5,888 nucleotides of DNA, taken from an uncultured Bacilli bacterium (GTDB taxonomy: Bacteria > Bacillota_I > Bacilli_A > RF39 > UBA660). A model generated the notes under the pieces. That model ran no database searches and was not told the origin of the DNA. It was given only the letters and a program-made list of their open reading frames with translations. The position numbers and the translations under genes were made by a program. The stretch covers positions 1 to 5,888 of the forward strand of contig CANQMF010000048.1 in assembly GCA_947624915.1 (NCBI GenBank), in the 5' to 3' direction. Shown here piece after piece: positions 1 to 3,457 of this stretch; position 1 is the first letter of the stretch; every line of letters starts with the position of its first letter.

Positions 1-367
1 TAATATGGTTGCTAAAACTAATGGTGGTTTTGATTTTGTTATAGAGTGTTGTGGAAATGCTCCTGCTGTATCAACTTCATTAGCTGTTGTTAAGCCAGGT
101 GGCCGTGTTGTTTTAGTTGGAGTTTCATTGGAGCCGATCACCATTCCTACCGTTTTAGCAGTTATGCGTGAAATTGATGTGCAAGGGGCTATTGCCTATA
201 CGAAGCAAGAGTTTGAAACATGCATTGATTTGATGGCTAGTAAACAGATTGATGTGTCAAAATTCGTCGATGATATTATAGGTCTAGAAGATGTACAAAA
301 GGCTTATGAAAGATTAACATCTGGTACGGATGATGCTGTTAAAATATTAGTTGACCCAAATAAATAG
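1..367 (+). CDS. Zinc-type medium-chain alcohol/polyol dehydrogenase, C-terminal part (5' end outside window)
   Basis: The frame is open from the first bases (codons start at position 2), so the ATG at 5 is probably internal and the gene begins upstream. About 121 residues are visible, roughly the last third of a family that is usually near 350 aa. They include the second half of the NAD-binding Rossmann fold (FDFVIECCGNA, then KPGGRVVLVG) and the typical tail (MREIDVQG, IAYTKQEF, LEDVQKAYERL, AVKILVDP). Members oxidise secondary alcohols or polyols with NAD(P) in the cytoplasm. The tail most resembles sorbitol/xylitol and 2,3-butanediol dehydrogenases, but the substrate cannot be settled because the catalytic zinc-site half lies outside the window. 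G+C is higher here (45% over positions 61-120) than in the last gene. Two hairpins follow, so it is probably not cotranscribed with spoVS. Confidence 0.92.
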   Translation, partial: NMVAKTNGGFDFVIECCGNAPAVSTSLAVVKPGGRVVLVGVSLEPITIPTVLAVMREIDVQGAIAYTKQEFETCIDLMASKQIDVSKFVDDIIGLEDVQKAYERLTSGTDDAVKILVDPNK

Positions 368-393
368 AAAAAGATGCTGCTACTTTTTCTATT
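363..393 (+). terminator. AT-rich hairpin overlapping the dehydrogenase stop codon
   Basis: A perfect 11-bp inverted repeat (363-373 with 383-393) encloses a 9-base loop and includes the TAG stop codon. The stem is almost all A/T, and the only T run lies inside its 3' arm, so it is not a textbook terminator. It may work with the hairpin just downstream or stabilise the mRNA end. Confidence 0.4.
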
Positions 394-421
394 GATCCGT
401 TGGCTTATTTGTCAACAGTCT

Positions 422-450
422 AACATACTATATCATATAGTATGTTTTAT
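422..450 (+). terminator. Probable rho-independent terminator after the dehydrogenase gene
   Basis: A perfect 11-bp stem (422-432 with 436-446) has a 3-base TCA loop and is followed by TTTT and further T-rich sequence. The position, downstream of the dehydrogenase and before spoVS, fits a terminator. The stem has only two G-C pairs. Because the palindrome is perfect it could also be an operator. Ten bases of it (ATCATATAGT) recur at 490-499, just before the spoVS ribosome binding site. Confidence 0.55.
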
Positions 451-460
451 TTATTTAATA

Positions 461-472
461 AAAGGTTATACT
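461..472 (+). promoter_or_regulatory. Weak candidate promoter element for spoVS
   Basis: TATACT at 467-472 resembles a sigma-A -10 box, but only a poor -35 (TTTTAT, 445-450) lies 16 bases upstream. Alternatively AAAGGTTAT at 461-469 resembles the -35 of sigma-H, the factor that drives spoVS in Bacillus subtilis, but no good GAAT-type -10 follows. A promoter is expected between the hairpin at 422-446 and the gene, but its exact position cannot be fixed by eye. Confidence 0.22.
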
Positions 473-522
473 CATAAATAGTTAGTTAAATCATATAGTT
501 AATGTAGAAAGGAATGAAATAA

Positions 523-783
523 ATGGAAACACTTAAAGTAGGGACTAAATCAAACCCTAATTCAGTAGCTGGAGCATTAGCTAATGTTTTTCGTGAAAAA
601 GGAGAAGTAGAAATACAAGCGATTGGAGCAGGGGCTTTAAATCAAGCTATCAAAGCTATTGCGATTGCTAGGGGGTTTGTGGCACCATCAGGTAAAAATC
701 TAGTATGTATACCTGCTTTTACCGATATTGTAATTGATGGTGACGAACGTACAGCTATTAAATTAATTGTTGAGGCAAGATAA
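523..783 (+). CDS. spoVS: Stage V sporulation protein S (SpoVS)
   Basis: This 86-aa protein is a full-length SpoVS and nearly matches the family throughout. Key stretches are LKVGTKSNPNSVAGALA, EIQAIGAGALNQAIKAIAIA, RGFVAPSG and IPAFTDIVIDGDERTAIKL. SpoVS is a small Alba-like-fold protein; in Bacillus subtilis its loss blocks sporulation at stage V, affecting coat assembly and septation, and a nucleic-acid-binding role is suspected. The start is supported by GAAAGGA at 507-513, nine bases before the ATG, and by the conserved N-terminus. The gene stands alone between two terminators. The family also occurs in bacteria that do not form spores, so the gene alone does not prove sporulation. Confidence 0.98.
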   Translation: METLKVGTKSNPNSVAGALANVFREKGEVEIQAIGAGALNQAIKAIAIARGFVAPSGKNLVCIPAFTDIVIDGDERTAIKLIVEAR

Positions 784-806
784 AACGTATTGTTTTATCT
801 TTTATT
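777..806 (+). terminator. Rho-independent terminator of spoVS, containing its stop codon
   Basis: A perfect 10-bp stem (777-786 with 792-801) encloses a GTATT loop and is followed by a T-rich tail. The 5' arm is made of the last two sense codons and the TAA stop of spoVS. The T-rich tail runs into the -35 box of the next promoter (806-811), so termination and reinitiation are packed together. Confidence 0.7.
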
Positions 807-833
807 TGATATTTTAAGGCTTTGTGATATAAT
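806..833 (+). promoter_or_regulatory. Strong sigma-A-type promoter of the three-gene operon
   Basis: TTGATA (806-811) and a perfect TATAAT (828-833) are separated by 16 bases, and the -10 carries a TG extension one base upstream (TGATATAAT). The predicted transcription start is near 839-841. It feeds the genes at 854, 2844 and 3139; no other convincing promoter was seen before the terminator at 3379. Confidence 0.85.
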
Positions 834-840
834 GCTGTAT

Positions 841-847
841 AGGAGGT
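841..847 (+). promoter_or_regulatory. Near-perfect ribosome binding site at the very 5' end of the operon mRNA
   Basis: AGGAGGT lies six bases before the ATG at 854 and fixes that start. The predicted transcription start (about 839-841) is immediately in front of it, so the 5' leader would be only about 13-15 bases and the site would begin at or within a base or two of the mRNA end. Confidence 0.85.
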
Positions 848-853
848 AGTAAC

Positions 854-2863
854 ATGGAAGCTGATGGGTTAGGTAAGTTGGAATTACAAGGATACAAAAT
901 TATAGGAAAGTTTAAAGTATCTTTGGATAAAATGACAACGATATCTTTGAAAGAAGGACAGGTAAAACAAGCTAATTCAATGCGCCAAAGACATGATAAG
1001 ATGGTTTTAGTTCGCGATCGTGTTGGAACACTCGGTACAGCGAGTTCTTTACTGTTTGGATATAACAAAAGAGGAATTAAATTAGCTGATGGAGATTATA
1101 TAAGTGCATCAGAGTTATTGCAAGCTATAGAGAAAGCGATAGCTAATCTATCCCAAGGAACAATGATTGTTAGTCGCAAAGGTGAACCATTTAAAGCTGA
1201 AGATTTATTAGAAACAGTTAAAAAGGTAGCTGGTTCTGTTATTATTAATGATAAGTTACCTACCGGTAATCGATATCATTGGAGTGTTAAAGGGGCTGAG
1301 AGTGGACCTACGGTTAGTAAAGGTATTGCTATGGTAGGTAATAAAGTGACTTTAGGTAATGGTGATTATTTAAGTATTGATGAAATACTTAAAGCTCTGA
1401 ATAATTATGTTGTTGTCAGAGAAAAGGATGAAAAAACATCAACGGAGTCTTTGGAGAACTCTGAAAATGAAAAGACGCGTACTGTACGTGTTGTTCGTAA
1501 ATATAAGAATAGATTATCAGCTTGGTTAGCCACTTTAGCAATTATTTTGACATTACTTAGTGGTTTTGGAAAAGTTGATGTAGCAACACTTGTTGAAATA
1601 CCGGAGACAATCAAGAAACAAATTGTTCATACGGTATCAAGAGATGATTTAGATTATGTTTTAAGCCAGATCGATTATGAAGATTTAACCCCAGAGTCAG
1701 CTATATTACGTCAAGTGTTATCTGATCTCAACATGGGTGATTATGTCTTAGTTGAAAATGGTGATGTTTTAACAACGAGGGGCGATCTAACTGGTGTTGC
1801 TAAAGAGATGGGTAAGGAATTTACAAGAGAGGGAAAAGAAACAGGTAATTATTCCATAACAGGGATTGCCATCGTTCATGAAAATAAAGTTATTGATTAT
1901 ATTGAATCATTTAATTTAGAGGACACTAGTACTAATTTAGCTGAATATGTCATGAACGTTTGTGACAAACATGGGCTATCTTTTGAAGATGTTAGAATAA
2001 ATATTCATATGGGAAGTAATACGGAGCGTACTCGTTTAGGGTGGATAGATGTAGCTGATATTTTTGATCAGCAAGAATTAACTGAACAGGCTATGCAAGA
2101 AATAATTGAGAAGGGGACTTCTTATCGTGGAATGATTAATGATTTTAAGGGAGATACGATTACTTTAGATAATGGAGCTACAATTAAAATAAAAGATGAT
2201 AATGGTAATTTATTACAACCTGGTACTCGGGTTATTGGTAGTGATGGTAATGAATATATTATATCTGATTTATCATTGGAGGAGAAAAATGATAAATATA
2301 TTACTGAAGAAACTAGTGTAATAATGCAAGAAGAGGTAATATCAAAAGGCACTAAATTAATATGGCGTATTCAAGATTGTAATTTATCATTAGCGATTAC
2401 ACCTTTAGTCGGAGCTTTAGCTTCTGCTGTAGCAACTAGAAAAAAGAATAGTAAAGAAGATAAACATCCCAAATTCTATGAATTTGAAAACAGCCAAGAT
2501 TACCGAGCATTTCGCGATGAATTTATTCGCAATGGCGAGGAATATCGTAAGAAGTCAAATTTTGGTCAAATATTAAAGAGGGTTTTTTACCGTAAAGAAA
2601 TAGATATCATGCAAAATTTGAATGCAGAACAGATCCGTGATTTATATCATTTTATCTGTAATTTAAATACAGCTGATTATCGCTATCAAAGTACAGATCA
2701 TATAACGATGAAAGATGGCCGTATTTTTGCTGAAAAAACAGATGGATCAGTTATAGATATAACAGATATTGTTATGCCATATATTGCTAATATAGGTTCG
2801 AAAAATAAAATTGAAGCTGAGGGACGATTAGAAGGAGAGCAATATGGAGATAAACAAAGATAA
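854..2863 (+). CDS. Two-membrane-segment protein with N-terminal repeats and a large extracytoplasmic domain; function unknown
   Basis: I do not recognise this 669-aa protein. It has no signal peptide. Residues 1-220 are soluble and contain three related segments (about 74-96, 104-126 and 163-185) with the pattern G-D-Y-hydrophobic-S followed by an E-L/I-L-x-A helix. A basic stretch (VVRKYKNR) precedes membrane segment 1 (L221-F238, LSAWLATLAIILTLLSGF). Segment 2 is about L511-T528, followed by RKKNSKEDK. The positive-inside rule places both ends in the cytoplasm and residues about 240-510 outside. The outer domain has a mixed alpha/beta first half and, from Y424 to about 475, a turn-rich beta stretch with LDNG, DDNG and SDGN motifs. 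The cytoplasmic tail (529-669) is charged. It is the first gene of an operon and overlaps the next gene by 20 bases. A signalling, envelope or scaffold role is possible but unproven. Confidence 0.9.
   Translation: MEADGLGKLELQGYKIIGKFKVSLDKMTTISLKEGQVKQANSMRQRHDKMVLVRDRVGTLGTASSLLFGYNKRGIKLADGDYISASELLQAIEKAIANLSQGTMIVSRKGEPFKAEDLLETVKKVAGSVIINDKLPTGNRYHWSVKGAESGPTVSKGIAMVGNKVTLGNGDYLSIDEILKALNNYVVVREKDEKTSTESLENSENEKTRTVRVVRKYKNRLSAWLATLAIILTLLSGFGKVDVATLVEIPETIKKQIVHTVSRDDLDYVLSQIDYEDLTPESAILRQVLSDLNMGDYVLVENGDVLTTRGDLTGVAKEMGKEFTREGKETGNYSITGIAIVHENKVIDYIESFNLEDTSTNLAEYVMNVCDKHGLSFEDVRINIHMGSNTERTRLGWIDVADIFDQQELTEQAMQEIIEKGTSYRGMINDFKGDTITLDNGATIKIKDDNGNLLQPGTRVIGSDGNEYIISDLSLEEKNDKYITEETSVIMQEEVISKGTKLIWRIQDCNLSLAITPLVGALASAVATRKKNSKEDKHPKFYEFENSQDYRAFRDEFIRNGEEYRKKSNFGQILKRVFYRKEIDIMQNLNAEQIRDLYHFICNLNTADYRYQSTDHITMKDGRIFAEKTDGSVIDITDIVMPYIANIGSKNKIEAEGRLEGEQYGDKQR
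1073..1408 (+). repeat. Divergent protein-level repeats in the N-terminal domain of the membrane protein
   Basis: Residues 77-96 (LADGDYISASELLQAIEKAI) and 167-185 (LGNGDYLSIDEILKALNNY) align without gaps: L-x-x-G-D-Y-I/L-S-x-x-E-L/I-L-x-A-I/L. A weaker copy lies between them at 104-125 (SRKGEPFKAEDLLETVKKV). The spacing between the two strong copies is 90 residues. Each looks like a beta hairpin followed by a helix. The DNA itself is not repeated, so these are old duplications. Confidence 0.6.
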
Positions 2864-3137
2864 CTTATTTGATATGTATGTTGATTCATATAAAAAGTTA
2901 CCTTTAATTGAAAAGAAAAAAATTATTGAGAAAGAATTTAGAGAAATAATAGGTGTTTTTGATAGATTAATTAGTCGTTATAATGTTAAACCTCAGTTAT
3001 TATTTAATCGTGAAATATTGGATTTAAATAAAGAAGCGTTTACAGAGGATGATTTTACTGAGGCTGTCTTCGTATATATATATGCTATTAAAGAATTAAT
3101 TGGTGAATATGTTAGTGTGGTTGAAAGGAATGAATAA
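2844..3137 (+). CDS. Small helical cytoplasmic protein, function unknown
   Basis: This 97-aa acidic/basic protein has no membrane segment or signal peptide. It appears almost wholly helical: a first helix with the motif MYVDSYKKLP, a long charged helix at about 20-44 (IEKKKIIEKEFREIIGVFD), a short segment (LLFNREILDLNK), then an acidic turn (TEDDF) leading into a final amphipathic helix (about 68-92). AAGGAGA at 2832-2838, five bases before the ATG, supports the start. The gene begins 20 bases inside the end of the membrane-protein gene in another frame, which suggests translational coupling, and its stop is one base from the next ATG. It may be a cytoplasmic partner of the membrane protein. 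I do not recognise the family. Confidence 0.85.
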   Translation: MEINKDNLFDMYVDSYKKLPLIEKKKIIEKEFREIIGVFDRLISRYNVKPQLLFNREILDLNKEAFTEDDFTEAVFVYIYAIKELIGEYVSVVERNE

Positions 3138-3138
3138 T

Positions 3139-3378
3139 ATGGATAAATTACAATTTGGTGAAACGGCTGTCTTAGAGGATGGAAAAGAATATGTTTGCTT
3201 TTGTGAACTTGAAGATGGTGGCAATAGCTATGTTTACTTGGTAACTTCTAGTAAACCTGTTGAAGTGTGTTTTGCTAGGCAAAGACTTGAAAATGGCGTT
3301 TTAGAGTTGGATTTGATTGCCGAGCAGAGGGAAAAAGAACGACTTTTAAGTTTGTTTCAAGAAAAGATGGGAAAGTAG
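3139..3378 (+). CDS. Small beta-rich protein, weakly DUF1292-like, function unknown
   Basis: This is a 79-aa soluble protein. I prefer the ATG at 3139 because GAAAGGA (3123-3129) then has a nine-base spacing. The in-frame ATGs at 3100 and 3130 would lie deep inside the upstream gene or touch the ribosome binding site. Residues 6-60 look like alternating short beta strands (AVLEDGKEYVCFCEL, NSYVYLVTS, PVEVCFARQ, VLELDLI), followed by a C-terminal helix (EQREKERLLSLFQEKM). This order, with D-G-K-E-Y early and an acidic strand before the helix, resembles the small DUF1292/YrzB-type proteins of Bacillota, themselves of unknown function. The resemblance is by eye only. Two cysteines (C20, C22) form a C-x-C pair and a third is C44. 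It is the last gene of the operon. Confidence 0.82.
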   Translation: MDKLQFGETAVLEDGKEYVCFCELEDGGNSYVYLVTSSKPVEVCFARQRLENGVLELDLIAEQREKERLLSLFQEKMGK

Positions 3379-3408
3379 AAAGTAAATTTGAAAAATTTGC
3401 TTTTTTTT
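3379..3408 (+). terminator. Rho-independent terminator of the three-gene operon
   Basis: An 11-bp stem (3379-3389 with 3393-3403), perfect except for one G-U wobble, encloses a GAA loop and is followed by five more Ts, giving eight Ts in total (3401-3408). It starts directly after the TAG stop of the 79-aa protein gene. It overlaps the next promoter. Confidence 0.8.
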
Positions 3409-3418
3409 ATGCTATAAT
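3388..3418 (+). promoter_or_regulatory. Promoter of the phosphotransferase-like gene, interleaved with the terminator
   Basis: A perfect TATAAT (3413-3418) has a TG extension (TGCTATAAT). The best -35, TTGAAA (3388-3393), is 19 bases away, longer than the ideal 17, so the extended -10 probably carries much of the strength. The -35 lies in the terminator stem and loop and the spacer contains the T tract. The expected transcription start is near 3425. Confidence 0.72.
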
Positions 3419-3447
3419 GAAAAGGAATGTAGAATAGAAGTATGTTT

Positions 3448-3453
3448 GGTGAT
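3448..3453 (+). promoter_or_regulatory. Ribosome binding site that sets the start at 3458
   Basis: GGTGAT pairs with the GGTGA part of the anti-Shine-Dalgarno region and ends four bases before the ATG. An in-frame TAA at 3455-3457 directly precedes the ATG, so no earlier start is possible. It is weaker than the operon's AGGAGGT site. A better purine run (AAAAGGA, 3420-3426) is too far upstream to serve this start. Confidence 0.55.
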
Positions 3454-3457
3454 TTAA

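Noticed and set aside
368..522. Riboswitch, tRNA or small RNA in the gap before spoVS
   Set aside because: Only two simple hairpins are visible. No cloverleaf, conserved riboswitch core or repeat array was seen here or elsewhere in the window.
814..1068. Minus-strand ORF over the promoter and the start of the membrane-protein gene
   Set aside because: It opposes a well-supported coding frame, lacks a good ribosome binding site and has no family-like sequence. The other minus-strand frames at 1405-1614, 2122-2352, 2698-2889, 4475-4681 and 5020-5226 were dropped for the same reasons.
3100..3138. Upstream start (ATG at 3100) for the 79-aa protein, adding 13 residues
   Set aside because: It lies inside the preceding gene, and GAAAGGA at 3123-3129 clearly serves the ATG at 3139. 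The ATG at 3130 would touch that site.
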